Shown piece after piece: positions 24,738-32,633 of a stretch of DNA of 32,813 nt. Source of the DNA: Paenibacillus tarimensis (lineage in GTDB: Bacteria; Bacillota; Bacilli; Paenibacillales; Paenibacillaceae); assembly GCF_021532315.1 (NCBI RefSeq), contig NZ_JAKGAO010000035.1, positions 1 through 32,813 on the forward strand. Reading direction: 5' to 3'. The notes below the pieces were generated by a model. The model was not told where the DNA came from. It saw nothing but the letters and a program-made list of their open reading frames with translations, and made no database searches. The position numbers and the translations under genes were made by a program. Numbering within the stretch: position 1 is the stretch's first letter; each line of letters starts with the position of its first letter.

Positions 24738-25601
24738 TTATTTGCTTTCGTTGATGATCTGGGTTAGAGCCTCTTTGATTGGCGTCAACGGCCGGCCGAT
24801 CAGCTTTTCCATATCATTGCTTTCGACCTCCAGAGCGCCTTCCCGGATGCCTCTCTCAATGCCTACCAGGATAGGGATGACAAAATCGGGCACACCTGCA
24901 TCCTTCATAATCCCGGCAAATCTGGAATCATCGACTTGCAGAACTGGCACCTCCTTACCTAGGACCGAGCTAATCTCGGATACTAACTCTTCCTGTGTCA
25001 GGAGCTTGCCGCCAAGCTCATAAGTCGTATTCTCATGCCCGCTGCCAGCCAGCACGGCTGCTGCAGCCTCCGCATACTCTTGCTGTAATGCCCAGCCTGC
25101 TCTACCTGAACCTGCGGACGTTACCCAAGGCTGGCCGTTAGCAGCGCCTTGAATTTTACCGATTTCATTCTCCAGGTACCAATTGTTGCGCAGGAAGGAA
25201 TACGGAATGCCTGTTTTGAGAATCGCTTCTTCTGTTACACGATGTACTTCTGCAAGGAATAGCGAGCTTTCTCTGGCGTTGGTGGCACTAGTGTAAGCAA
25301 TGAACCCGATTTTGGCTCTCTGAGCTGCTTCTACTGCGTTGGTATGCTGCCTGATTCTCGTATCGGTATCGCCATCAGTCGAAATGATCAACAGCCGGTC
25401 TATGCCGGCAAAAGCCGAATCCAATGTCTCAGGATGGTCGAAATCTCCCTGTCGTACTTCTACTCCTCTAGCCTTTAAAGCTTCCGCTTTCTGCGGATCT
25501 CGGACACTAACGGCTAGCTGGCTTGCGGGCATCGATTTCAACAGCGTTTCGACTACTCTGGCTCCTAGTTTACCTGTTGCCCCTGTCACTAACATTTTCA
25601 T
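24738..25601 (-). CDS. NmrA-family NAD(P)H:quinone oxidoreductase, QorB (YtfG)-like
   Basis: A 287-aa atypical short-chain dehydrogenase of the NmrA group, closest in pattern to E. coli QorB (YtfG), which reduces quinones with NADPH. The N-terminal nucleotide loop is TGATGKLG (residues 6-13), then RDPQKAEALKARGVEVRQGD, typical for NADPH sensing. FIAYTSATNARESSL and SFLRNNWYLEN match the QorB layout, as does PDFVIPILVGIERG near the C-terminus. The ATG follows GGGAGG with a 9-nt gap. Its upstream region carries the same 20-bp box as the rrf2 gene that precedes it on the same strand, so Rrf2 control is likely. Confidence 0.88.
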   Translation of the reverse strand: MKMLVTGATGKLGARVVETLLKSMPASQLAVSVRDPQKAEALKARGVEVRQGDFDHPETLDSAFAGIDRLLIISTDGDTDTRIRQHTNAVEAAQRAKIGFIAYTSATNARESSLFLAEVHRVTEEAILKTGIPYSFLRNNWYLENEIGKIQGAANGQPWVTSAGSGRAGWALQQEYAEAAAAVLAGSGHENTTYELGGKLLTQEELVSEISSVLGKEVPVLQVDDSRFAGIMKDAGVPDFVIPILVGIERGIREGALEVESNDMEKLIGRPLTPIKEALTQIINESK

Positions 25602-25625
25602 ACGTTTGTTCCTCCCAAGCGATAA

Positions 25626-25659
25626 TTGTAATTACAACGGTTATAACTATAATGGTTAC
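25626..25659 (-). promoter_or_regulatory. Putative Rrf2 operator before the qorB-like gene
   Basis: GTTATAACTATAATGGTTAC at 25640-25659 matches the box before the rrf2 gene at 17 of 20 positions. Next to it is a perfect 12-bp palindrome TTGTAATTACAA (25626-25637), so three TTAYAAC-like units lie in a row. On the minus strand a possible promoter (TTATAG, 16-nt spacer, TACAAT) overlaps these elements, as expected for repression. Confidence 0.55.
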
Positions 25660-25699
25660 AACGAATGTATAAAATAAAAGCTCTTAAATGGGCTCTCAT

Positions 25700-26116
25700 T
25701 TATTCAAACCTAGCGATGAGCTTGCTCAAAGTTGTTTGTGCCAATCGCTGCTCCATAGCCGACTGAGCCTCATTCAGTTCGAATTGGAGAATAGACTCAA
25801 TATTCCGTCCAACCTGGCATCGTACATTGGAATCCTGATGCACGCCAAACAACCGGTTACCTTCGATCACATGAACGGCGTGATAAATATCAAGCAGCGT
25901 AATATCTTCGGGCGCTTTGAGTAAGAATGCTCCTCCTACCCCAGGACGGACATCGAGCAAACCTGCCTTCTTTAACATTCCCATAATTCTGCGAATTACC
26001 ACCGGGTTAGTATTTACGCTCCCGGCTATGAAGTCACCGGTAACTTCATTCGTACTCGTTGTGATGAGGGACAAGATATGTACAGCCATGGAAAAGCGCG
26101 TGCTTATTTGCTTCAG
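25700..26116 (-). CDS. Rrf2-family transcriptional regulator (YwnA-like)
   Basis: A 138-aa Rrf2-family regulator similar in pattern to B. subtilis YwnA. The N-terminus KQISTRFSMAVHILSLI leads into the winged helix (SVNTNPVVIRRIMGMLKKAG, then LLDVRPGVGGAFLLKAPEDI). There is a single cysteine (Cys100, SNVRCQVGRN), so an iron-sulfur cluster of the IscR type is unlikely and thiol sensing is possible. The start is uncertain: CTG 26116 fits the family N-terminus and has GGTGG upstream; GTG at 26128 or 26125 is possible. The longer frame to 26200 crosses the promoter and is rejected. It lies just 5' of the qorB-like gene and probably represses both. Confidence 0.85.
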   Translation of the reverse strand: MKQISTRFSMAVHILSLITTSTNEVTGDFIAGSVNTNPVVIRRIMGMLKKAGLLDVRPGVGGAFLLKAPEDITLLDIYHAVHVIEGNRLFGVHQDSNVRCQVGRNIESILQFELNEAQSAMEQRLAQTTLSKLIARFE

Positions 26117-26129
26117 GATAACCACCACC

Positions 26130-26167
26130 GTTATAACTAGTATAGTTACTTTATATAATTTAGTCAA
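26130..26167 (-). promoter_or_regulatory. rrf2 promoter overlapped by putative operator
   Basis: TTGACT (26162-26167 on the minus strand), a 17-nt spacer and TATACT (26139-26144) form a strong sigma-A promoter. The 20-bp box GTTATAACTAGTATAGTTAC (26130-26149) covers the -10 and the start site, and recurs before the qorB-like gene. Autorepression by the Rrf2 protein is the natural reading. Confidence 0.7.
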
Positions 26168-26283
26168 CCCGAATAGGTTGCTATTCGTCCCTTCGTTCAC
26201 GGGCGGGCGGTTTACTGCAACATGGAGTGGATCTTTATCGTCTAATATTTGGAAACCGATTCATTTCTGGGAGGGAATAACGA

Positions 26284-26712
26284 ATGCGCTACTTTCTTAA
26301 GTTAAATGCCTTGAGCGCCATCTTTGCCTTGTTGCCATTTATTATTAGTGAACTATTAGTTAATGTCTATAGAATTAGTCGAATAACGGGGGTTGATATA
26401 GCAATTATTAATTGGGTTAGTGTCATTGTCGGTCTTTTATGCTTTTACTTTTCAATCGTTACGTTTTTCCTCATGATAAGAAAACGATTTCTTCCCTCGA
26501 AAAAGGCTAACTTTCTTTCATCCATAGCCTGGGTTCCGTACTACTGTCTATACATTAGTATTTTTGCATCCCAATTTCCAATGGATCATCCGGCAGATGA
26601 CGCGAATCCTGCTTCCGGGCTTATCATTATTGTAGGTTTATTGTTCTACCCGTTCATTTTGGCTGGAATTAATGCTATTGCTCTATTCTCTCAAAGAGGT
26701 ATAACGCGCTAA
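26284..26712 (+). CDS. Small polytopic membrane protein, unrecognised
   Basis: A 142-aa membrane protein with four hydrophobic helices: about residues 8-28, 38-62, 76-95 and 109-133. A basic loop (IRKRFLPSKKANF) follows helix 2 and an acidic loop (MDHPADDANPAS) precedes helix 4. The family is not recognised. The gene is A+T-rich compared with its neighbours. ATG 26284 has GGGAGGG about 9 nt upstream. It diverges from rrf2 and ends at a strong hairpin. Confidence 0.75.
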   Translation: MRYFLKLNALSAIFALLPFIISELLVNVYRISRITGVDIAIINWVSVIVGLLCFYFSIVTFFLMIRKRFLPSKKANFLSSIAWVPYYCLYISIFASQFPMDHPADDANPASGLIIIVGLLFYPFILAGINAIALFSQRGITR

Positions 26713-26735
26713 GCTAACGGGTACGTTATTGCAAT

Positions 26736-26796
26736 GAAACAGCGACAGCCAAGGATTATATTCTCCCGTCCTTGGCTGTCGCTGTTTCTATTTTCA
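26736..26796 (+). terminator. Long-stem terminator, 20-bp perfect inverted repeat
   Basis: GAAACAGCGACAGCCAAGGA (26736-26755) is perfectly complementary to 26769-26788, with a 13-nt loop and TATTTTCA after it. It ends the small membrane protein gene. The rest of the gap to 26998 shows only a 7-bp hairpin (26952-26976) and no convincing gene. Confidence 0.75.
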
Positions 26797-26951
26797 GGCC
26801 AGTCTAACACTTATTCTTTTGGAGCTGCAGTTTCCAACAGGGTCAATCAGCGGACTGTGAGCCTGCCCAGTCAATATTTTTACTGGATAGTAACATGTAA
26901 CCCACCAATCAGATCTTGAAGCCGTCGTCTTTGCGTAACAATATATTTAGT

Positions 26952-26976
26952 AGTCGTAGTAACCGCCCTTACGACT
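26952..26976 (-). terminator. Weak hairpin after the GH43 gene
   Basis: AGTCGTA (26952-26958) and TACGACT (26970-26976) form a 7-bp stem with an 11-nt loop, 22 nt after the GH43 stop codon. No T run follows directly on the minus strand, so termination is only a guess. Confidence 0.35.
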
Positions 26977-26998
26977 CGCCCGCCTCCCACAAGGCCAT

Positions 26999-28444
26999 TT
27001 AATCAGCAGGAACAATCCGCCACTTCTGATTGGCTCCGCCCCAATAGCTGTACTGAATGACATTGGATCCATTCGTGGTACCGGTGGCATCAAGCGCCTT
27101 GCCGCTGTTGCGATTCACGATCCGGAATGCGCCGCCGCCGGCCTCCACCAGGCTCCACTGCTGGTTACTGCCCCCCCAATAATCATACTGGATAACATTG
27201 CCGTGGTCGGCGGTGGAAGAACCAGATACATCCAGCGACCTGCCGCTGTTTATATTCACGATCCGGTAATAATTGCCCACCTGTTCAATCCGCCACTTCT
27301 GATTACCGCCGCCCCAATAGCTCCATATATCGACATTCGCCCCGTTATCCGTTGACTGCTGGCTGACTTCCATAGTGAGTCCGCTCTGCACGTTCTCGAT
27401 CTTGTACGCCGTGTTCGGGTTAAAGAGCCCCCCGCTGCTGCTGCCTGTAATGACACCGGTTGCCGTGTCGATATCAATACTGGGATACCAGTTCATCTCA
27501 AGAGTGTTAGCGGTCGGGAATGTAAGCGGAAGCCATACGTACTTGGAGTTATTTACTGGTTCGCTCCAGGCGCCTGCCCACCGGTCTCCCATATACAGAT
27601 AGGACGTCGTCGTGCTGCCGCTGACCGGAATGACATATGTCGATTGTGAGCCGTAGGTCGTCGAATCCCCAAAGTTTACAGGATTCGTCCAGGTTCCTTC
27701 AATACTTGTCGCTGTCGAGTATTTGGCCTGGTTTGGATTCCAGCCGGTTGCGCCGGATGTAATCAGGAAATAGGTCGATCCCCGCTTGAAAACGGCCGGT
27801 GCTTCTCGGTATTGTCCGACGAACATAGTCTGAACAAGTGAATCGACAGTGAGAAAATCAGACGACAGACGGAACACATTCATGTCTGCGTTAACACGTG
27901 TTGAGGAGAATAAGTAAGCTGTTCCATTATCGTTATACACCGTCATATCCCTGGAATCGTATCCGAGCGGACGGAAGCTGCCATGATACGTATAGGGCCC
28001 TTCAATGCTCGACGCAGAAGCCACTGCGACACGTCCTTCACCATAGTCAACCCCATTTTCCTTATGCATCCACATCACGTATTTTCCCGTCGACGCGTTA
28101 TAGAGCAGCTTCGGACGTTCAATATTGGCTGTTGCCAGCTCACCGCCCATAGCCTTCGTCAACAGGTGGGCGCGAAACTCCCAATTCTTCAGGTCCGTGG
28201 ACCGGTACAAGGAGACCAGATTGGTACCGTCACGATTTTCTCCGAGCCAGTAGTAAAAGCTGCCTTGCTTCAGCATGCCACCGCCGTGCGCATGAACGAC
28301 ATTCCCGTTCGTGTCCTTGAATTGAATGCCATTGGATACATTTACAGCGGCAGCCTTTGCTACCTCCGCCAATGGGACTAATCCTGTCATGCAGCCAAAC
28401 AACAGAGAGGCGATCAGAGCCAAACTAAGCTTGCTTTTCATCAT
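26999..28444 (-). CDS. Secreted GH43 glycosidase with ricin-type (CBM13) domain, galactanase-like
   Basis: A 481-aa secreted enzyme. It has a signal peptide (MMKSKLSLALIASLLFGC, cleavage near AKAA), a GH43 five-bladed propeller (about 35-330) and a ricin-type beta-trefoil (about 345-481) with three QxW repeats (QKW, QQW, QKW). The catalytic domain resembles the exo-beta-1,3-galactanase subfamily (HAHGGGMLKQGSFYYWLGEN, then RDMTVYNDNGTAYLFSS, then YREAPAVFKRGSTYFLITSG), so arabinogalactan side chains are a likely target. I cannot place all catalytic residues. The start may be either of two adjacent ATGs (28444 or 28441) after GGAGGG. A cre-like box lies upstream. It diverges from the GH12 gene. 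Confidence 0.88.
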   Translation of the reverse strand: MMKSKLSLALIASLLFGCMTGLVPLAEVAKAAAVNVSNGIQFKDTNGNVVHAHGGGMLKQGSFYYWLGENRDGTNLVSLYRSTDLKNWEFRAHLLTKAMGGELATANIERPKLLYNASTGKYVMWMHKENGVDYGEGRVAVASASSIEGPYTYHGSFRPLGYDSRDMTVYNDNGTAYLFSSTRVNADMNVFRLSSDFLTVDSLVQTMFVGQYREAPAVFKRGSTYFLITSGATGWNPNQAKYSTATSIEGTWTNPVNFGDSTTYGSQSTYVIPVSGSTTTSYLYMGDRWAGAWSEPVNNSKYVWLPLTFPTANTLEMNWYPSIDIDTATGVITGSSSGGLFNPNTAYKIENVQSGLTMEVSQQSTDNGANVDIWSYWGGGNQKWRIEQVGNYYRIVNINSGRSLDVSGSSTADHGNVIQYDYWGGSNQQWSLVEAGGGAFRIVNRNSGKALDATGTTNGSNVIQYSYWGGANQKWRIVPAD

Positions 28445-28467
28445 AAATCCCTCCTCAACACCATAGT

Positions 28468-28481
28468 ATTAAGCGCTTACA
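28468..28481 (-). promoter_or_regulatory. cre-like CcpA site before GH43
   Basis: TGTAAGCGCTTAAT on the minus strand matches the cre consensus TGWAANCGNTNWCA except for the last two bases. It lies about 25-37 nt before the GH43 start codon, so it would act as a roadblock or start-site block. A run of eight C follows at 28513-28520. Confidence 0.55.
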
Positions 28482-28629
28482 TCATTTATTCTTTATTGAT
28501 GTTTACTCTGCTCCCCCCCCACTTAGAGACTTATTCTTAAATTTATCTCAGCATGTTCCGACATCACACTCTATATTATTATATGAATTTTACACTAATT
28601 TACCTGGTAGTTTTCATGAATTAAAGCGA

Positions 28630-28654
28630 TATAATTATTTTGTAAGCGCTAACA
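28630..28654 (+). promoter_or_regulatory. -10 element and perfect cre box of the GH12 gene
   Basis: TATAAT (28630-28635) is followed 5 nt later by TGTAAGCGCTAACA (28641-28654), a perfect match to the cre consensus. The box would cover the transcription start and repress under good carbon supply. The -35 is poor (around TAGTTT). A leader of about 138 nt follows, with another TTGACA (28664-28669) that lacks a -10. Confidence 0.7.
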
Positions 28655-28779
28655 AAAAGTTGTTTGACATTATCAGCGCTAGCTCATTCAGGAGAGGAGG
28701 CTTAAGTAGTACTTTTAACTTTCAGAGAACGAGCTATTGGATTGCACCGCCACAACACTCAAATAAAGGAGATGGACTA

Positions 28780-29502
28780 ATGAAGAAAAAACGGATTGGC
28801 TTATCCCTGCTTGTAGCACTGGCTGCGGTCGTTTCGTTAACTGCAAATGCGTTTGCAGCTGTCTGGAGTACATCAGAGCAATATGGCAACTGGACGAATG
28901 GCGGATATATTGTGTATAACAACATTTGGGGCTCCGGAGCCGGCCCGCAGAGCATATGGGCTAATTCGTACAGCAATTGGGGTGTGTGGGCCCAGCATCC
29001 TGGAACGGGCGGTATCAAGTCTTATCCGAACAGTACGAAGGATGTTGGCAAAAAGCTTAGCGCCCTGTCCAGTGTCAAGAGCAGCTTTAATGTAACGGTA
29101 CCTACAAGCGGCACCGACTTTGTAACTGCTTACGATATCTGGGCCGGCAACTATGCCTATGAGATTATGCTGTGGATGAATCACTATGGCGGTGTTAAGC
29201 CTATCTCGCATAACTGGGATGCTCAGGGCAACCCTGTACCAGTATATACGAACGTCAATGTCGGCGGACATACTTGGAACGTTTATCGCGGCACCAATGG
29301 ACATAATGAAGTATTTTCTTTCGTTAGAACAAGCAAGACTAATTCGGGAACCGTGGATGTTCTGGGAGTCATGAATTGGATCAAGAACAGAGGCTGGTAC
29401 AACGATGTCGTGCTCGACCGGGTACAATTCGGCTTTGAGATTACTTCCTCCCCTGCCGGATTGAACTATACAACCAACAGCTTCTCTGTGACAGCTAACT
29501 GA
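28780..29502 (+). CDS. Secreted GH12 endo-glucanase/xyloglucanase
   Basis: A 240-aa secreted glycoside hydrolase of family 12, a beta-jelly-roll retaining enzyme acting on beta-1,4-glucan or xyloglucan. It has a signal peptide (MKKKRIGLSLLVALAAVV, cleavage after NAFA). The probable nucleophile is Glu128 in the family motif YEIMLWM, and the probable acid/base is Glu220 in VQFGFEIT. The length matches single-domain GH12 enzymes; there is no binding module. ATG 28780 has AAAGGAGAT upstream; the frame extends to TTG 28660 but without start signals. Control by CcpA is expected from the cre box. It diverges from the GH43 gene. Confidence 0.92.
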   Translation: MKKKRIGLSLLVALAAVVSLTANAFAAVWSTSEQYGNWTNGGYIVYNNIWGSGAGPQSIWANSYSNWGVWAQHPGTGGIKSYPNSTKDVGKKLSALSSVKSSFNVTVPTSGTDFVTAYDIWAGNYAYEIMLWMNHYGGVKPISHNWDAQGNPVPVYTNVNVGGHTWNVYRGTNGHNEVFSFVRTSKTNSGTVDVLGVMNWIKNRGWYNDVVLDRVQFGFEITSSPAGLNYTTNSFSVTAN

Positions 29503-29545
29503 TCAGAGGAATTGAACACAGTACTGGAATGAGCCTAATAAACAA

Positions 29546-29599
29546 ACCACTGCGTTATACAGCCCTGAATGGATTGTATAACGCAGTGGTCTTTTCTTT
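29546..29599. terminator. Bidirectional terminator between GH12 and ahpF
   Basis: ACCACTGCGTTATACA (29546-29561) is perfectly complementary to 29575-29590, with a 13-nt loop. CTTTTCTTT follows on the plus strand, and the minus side has GGTTTGTTTATT. It serves the convergent GH12 and ahpF genes. Confidence 0.85.
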
Positions 29600-29609
29600 A
29601 GATTCACTA

Positions 29610-31139
29610 TTAATTACGGATAAGATAATCGAAAGCGCCTAATGCAGCAGTTGCACCTGAGCCCATGGAGATAATAATTTGCTTATACGGGCTGTTGGTA
29701 CAGTCACCGGCCGCAAATACGCCAGGCATGCTGGTGGAACCATGCTGGTCCACAACAATTTCACCAAAACGGGTGCGATCCACGGATTCACCTAGCCAGT
29801 CCGTATTCGGAACCAGTCCAATTTGGACGAACACGCCTTGAAGCTCGATGTGTTTGGTTTCCCCTGTTTCCCGATCAACGTAGGAGATTCCGTTGACTTT
29901 ATCTTCACCAGTAATTTCTTTGGTTTGAGCGTTCTTAATTACTGTAACGTTCGGCAGACTGTACAGACGATTCTGGAGGACTTCATCTGCCTTCAGCTCA
30001 GTATTATACTCGAGTACCGTGACATGCTTGACGATACCGGCAAGGTCAATAGCAGCCTCAACGCCTGAATTGCCTCCGCCGACAACCGCAACATCCTTGC
30101 CCACGAACAATGGTCCGTCACAGTGCGGACAGTAAGCCACACCTTTGTTCTTGAACTCTTGTTCGCCTGGTACGCCGATGTTACGCCAGCGAGCGCCTGT
30201 CGACAGGATAACCGTCTTACTCTTAAGTACAGCGCCGCTTTCGAGCTCTACTTCGATCAGGTCCTTCCGTTCCAAACGCTTGGCGCGCTGCAGCTTCATG
30301 ACATCGATATTGTACTCTTTCACATGCTCTTCCAGACTTGCAGCCAGTTTAGGCCCTTCCGTCTGTTTCACGCTAATAAAGTTCTCAATACCAAGGGTGT
30401 CTAGAATCTGGCCGCCGAAACGCTCTGCAACGATACCGGTACGAATACCTTTACGAGCTGCATAGATTGCTGCGCTGGCACCAGCTGGACCACCGCCAAC
30501 AACAAGAACATCAAAAGGTTCTTTGTTAGCAAGCTCGGATACGTCGGCAGTGCTGCCCAGCTTGGCGAGAATTTCCTCAATAGTCATACGTCCGCTTCCG
30601 AACGTTTCACCATTCAGGAAAACTGTTGGAACAGCCATGACATTCTTGCTTTCCACTTCTTCTTTAAACGCCGCCCCGTCAATCATCGTATGCGTAATGC
30701 CTGGATTTAGGACGCTCATCAAATTGAGGGCTTGTACAACATCTGGACAGTTGTGACAGCTTAGGCTGACGTAAGTTTCGAAATGGTATTCGCTGCGAAT
30801 GTTCTTGATTTGGTCGATGACACTCTGATCAACCTTAGGCGCTCTGCCGCTGACTTGCAGCAGTGCCAGGACCAGCGACGTAAACTCATGTCCGAGCGGG
30901 ATACCGGCAAATGTTACACCCGTGTCTTCGCCAGGGCGATTCACACTAAAGCTGGGTGTTCTGTAAAGCTCGGTATGCTCAACTGTAATTCTTGACGACA
31001 TGCCGGCTATTTCATTAACCAATCCCGTCATTTCCTGAGACACGTCGTCAGTTCCAGCACTGACCTTCAACACGATGTCGCCTTCCATCAGTTGAAGATA
31101 TTGTTCTAGTTGTGTTTTAATTTCGTTATCCAGTGCCAT
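29610..31139 (-). CDS. ahpF: Alkyl hydroperoxide reductase subunit F
   Basis: A 509-aa NADH-dependent flavoprotein that reduces AhpC. The N-terminal tandem thioredoxin-like domain has the dithiol CHNC (Cys128, Cys131). The C-terminal thioredoxin-reductase-like part has the FAD loop [12 protein letters not shown] (near 214), the redox centre CPHC (Cys337, Cys340) and the NADH loop [12 protein letters not shown] (near 354), ending with [16 protein letters not shown]. The length is normal. It starts 17 nt after ahpC, with GGGAG upstream, and is co-transcribed from the PerR-like promoter. Confidence 0.98.
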   Translation of the reverse strand: MALDNEIKTQLEQYLQLMEGDIVLKVSAGTDDVSQEMTGLVNEIAGMSSRITVEHTELYRTPSFSVNRPGEDTGVTFAGIPLGHEFTSLVLALLQVSGRAPKVDQSVIDQIKNIRSEYHFETYVSLSCHNCPDVVQALNLMSVLNPGITHTMIDGAAFKEEVESKNVMAVPTVFLNGETFGSGRMTIEEILAKLGSTADVSELANKEPFDVLVVGGGPAGASAAIYAARKGIRTGIVAERFGGQILDTLGIENFISVKQTEGPKLAASLEEHVKEYNIDVMKLQRAKRLERKDLIEVELESGAVLKSKTVILSTGARWRNIGVPGEQEFKNKGVAYCPHCDGPLFVGKDVAVVGGGNSGVEAAIDLAGIVKHVTVLEYNTELKADEVLQNRLYSLPNVTVIKNAQTKEITGEDKVNGISYVDRETGETKHIELQGVFVQIGLVPNTDWLGESVDRTRFGEIVVDQHGSTSMPGVFAAGDCTNSPYKQIIISMGSGATAALGAFDYLIRN

Positions 31140-31156
31140 TCTAATTTCTCCCTGCT

Positions 31157-31720
31157 TTAGATCTTGCCAACAAGATCAAGACTTGGCTTCAGTGTTTGGC
31201 CGCCTTCTTGCCATTTTGCCGGGCAAACTTCACCTGGGTTATTTCTTACGTATTGTGCTGCTTTGATCTTATTAACCAACGTGCTGGCATCACGGCCGAT
31301 ACCGCCTGCATTGATTTCAACAGTCTGTACGATACCGTCAGGATCGATGATGAACGTACCGCGCTGAGCCAGGCCATCAGCCTCGTCGAGTACTTCGAAG
31401 TTGCGGGAAATCGTGTGCGATGGGTCACCGATCATGATGTAAGTGATTTTGCCGATTGTTTCCGAGCTGTCATGCCAAGCCTTATGGGTGAAGTGCGTAT
31501 CAGTGGATACGGAGTATACTTCAACGCCAAGGCTTTTCAATGTTTCGTACTGATTCTGCAAATCTTCAAGCTCAGTCGGGCAAACGAATGTGAAATCCGC
31601 CGGGTAGAAGCAAACGACACTCCACTTGCCTTTAAAGTCAGCGTCGGTAACCTCGATGAAAGAGCCATTGTGATATGCGGATGCTTTAAACGGTTTAACT
31701 TCAGTTCCTACTAGTGACAT
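31157..31720 (-). CDS. ahpC: Alkyl hydroperoxide reductase subunit C (2-Cys peroxiredoxin)
   Basis: A 187-aa typical 2-Cys peroxiredoxin that reduces H2O2, organic peroxides and peroxynitrite. The peroxidatic Cys47 is in [12 protein letters not shown], and the resolving Cys166 is in [12 protein letters not shown]. The length is identical to B. subtilis AhpC. ATG 31720 has AAGGAGGA upstream; the frame continues to 31927 but crosses the promoter, so that extension is rejected. It is the first gene of ahpC-ahpF. Confidence 0.98.
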   Translation of the reverse strand: MSLVGTEVKPFKASAYHNGSFIEVTDADFKGKWSVVCFYPADFTFVCPTELEDLQNQYETLKSLGVEVYSVSTDTHFTHKAWHDSSETIGKITYIMIGDPSHTISRNFEVLDEADGLAQRGTFIIDPDGIVQTVEINAGGIGRDASTLVNKIKAAQYVRNNPGEVCPAKWQEGGQTLKPSLDLVGKI

Positions 31721-31820
31721 TAGAAAATCCTCCTTGGTTAAGTTAAGTTTAGTTGGTCTTTCCTTGGTGCTGGTAATATGCTTCCTTTTTCTCGAATATG
31801 AAATTCGATTTACATCCATT

Positions 31821-31848
31821 ATTATATTAGAATGATAATAAATATCAA
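31821..31848 (-). promoter_or_regulatory. ahpCF promoter with PerR-like box in the spacer
   Basis: On the minus strand TTGATA (31843-31848), a 16-nt spacer and TATAAT (31821-31826) form a strong sigma-A promoter. The spacer holds TTAGAATGATAATAA (plus strand 31827-31841), which matches the Per box TTATAATNATTATAA at about 13 of 15 positions. Derepression by peroxide is expected. The leader is about 95 nt. The gap 31928-32007 shows nothing else. Confidence 0.75.
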
Positions 31849-32009
31849 GGGCTTTTTGCAAATTCATATGTGTACATTTTTTTACGACAGGTGCTGCATC
31901 CGCCGTTTTCGGTTTAAGTACAACCATTCACTAACAATATAATAGCTGAAATAGCATGCAGATGCCAGGTGTTCATATGCAGGAGCTTCCATTCCTGAAC
32001 AGACACAGC

Positions 32010-32043
32010 AAAAAGCCCCTTATCCGTGTGTGGATAAAGGGCT
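32010..32043 (-). terminator. Terminator of the rRNA-tRNA operon
   Basis: AGCCCTTTATCC-ACACAC-GGATAAGGGGCT on the minus strand (12 bp with one C/A mismatch) is followed by TTTTTGCTG. It lies 38 nt after the last tRNA and has no 23S or 5S gene before it. Confidence 0.85.
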
Positions 32044-32080
32044 CGAATATTTGAGTTAGAATTCGCGCGCATTAAAAAAC

Positions 32081-32166
32081 TGGTGGAGGATGATGGATTC
32101 GAACCACCGAACTCGTCAGAGAACAGATTTACAGTCTGCTGCGTTTGGCCACTTCGCTAATCCTCC
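32081..32166 (-). tRNA. tRNA-Tyr (anticodon GTA)
   Basis: An 86-nt class II tRNA with GGAGGAT/ATCCTCC acceptor stem, anticodon loop CTGTAAA (GTA), a long variable arm, GGTTCGAATCC T arm, and encoded CCA. It is the last tRNA of the cluster. Confidence 0.97.
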
Positions 32167-32170
32167 AAGG

Positions 32171-32246
<76 letters not shown>

Positions 32247-32274
32247 ATATGCTGTTTTCACTTCAATAAAGGTT

Positions 32275-32351
<77 letters not shown>

Positions 32352-32364
32352 TCAATATAGGAAA

Positions 32365-32438
32365 TAGCGGCGAAGGGAATCGAACCCCCGACCTCACGGG
32401 TATGAACCGTACGCTCTAGCCAGCTGAGCTACACCGCC
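32365..32438 (-). tRNA. Elongator tRNA-Met (anticodon CAT), CCA not encoded
   Basis: A 74-nt tRNA beginning GGCGGTGTAGCTCAG, anticodon loop TTCATAC (CAT), very like the B. subtilis elongator tRNA-Met. After the discriminator A the DNA reads TTTCC, so CCA must be added by the nucleotidyltransferase, unlike the other four tRNAs here. Only one base separates it from tRNA-Ser. Confidence 0.94.
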
Positions 32439-32439
32439 A

Positions 32440-32530
32440 TGGCGGAGAGCGAGGGATTCGAACCCTCGATACGCGGTTAACGTATACACGATTTCCAATC
32501 GTGCTCCTTCGACCACTCGGACAGCTCTCC
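32440..32530 (-). tRNA. tRNA-Ser (anticodon GGA)
   Basis: A 91-nt class II tRNA with acceptor stem GGAGAGC/GCTCTCC, anticodon loop TTGGAAA (GGA), a long variable arm, and encoded CCA. It is the first tRNA after the 16S gene. Confidence 0.97.
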
Positions 32531-32587
32531 AGGTGAAAGAACCATTGTTCTTCCAAAACTGACAACGAACGATTAGCCGTCTAATGT

Positions 32588-32601
32588 GCACTCATGAGTG
32601 C
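32588..32601. repeat. Perfect palindrome in the 16S-tRNA spacer
   Basis: GCACTCATGAGTGC is a 14-bp perfect palindrome in the 107-nt spacer between the 16S 3' end and tRNA-Ser. Nearby, on the minus strand, CGTTGTCAGTTTTGGAAGAAC resembles the conserved box that usually precedes 23S processing in Bacillales spacers, but tRNA-Ser follows instead. Confidence 0.5.
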
Positions 32602-32633
32602 TAGTATTGTTCCCACAACGGGAAACATTAATT

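Noticed and set aside
26117-26200. Longer Rrf2 start
   Set aside because: It runs through the strong promoter TTGACT-N17-TATACT and does not match the family N-terminus.
26734-26919. 61-codon frame on the plus strand
   Set aside because: It begins inside the 20-bp inverted repeat of a terminator, and no ribosome binding site or known motif is present.
26999-26999. Short peptide frames after the GH43 stop (for example ending GGYYDY)
   Set aside because: The frame overlaps the end of GH43, has no own start signals, and the Tyr-rich end comes from the inverted repeat at 26952-26976.
28660-28779. 40-residue extension of the GH12 protein from TTG
   Set aside because: It has no ribosome binding site and would put a polar stretch before a normal signal peptide; the ATG at 28780 has AAAGGAG.
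31721-31927. N-terminal extension of AhpC (69 residues)
   Set aside because: It crosses the sigma-A promoter and PerR-like box. The ATG at 31720 has a strong ribosome binding site and gives the usual 187-aa length.
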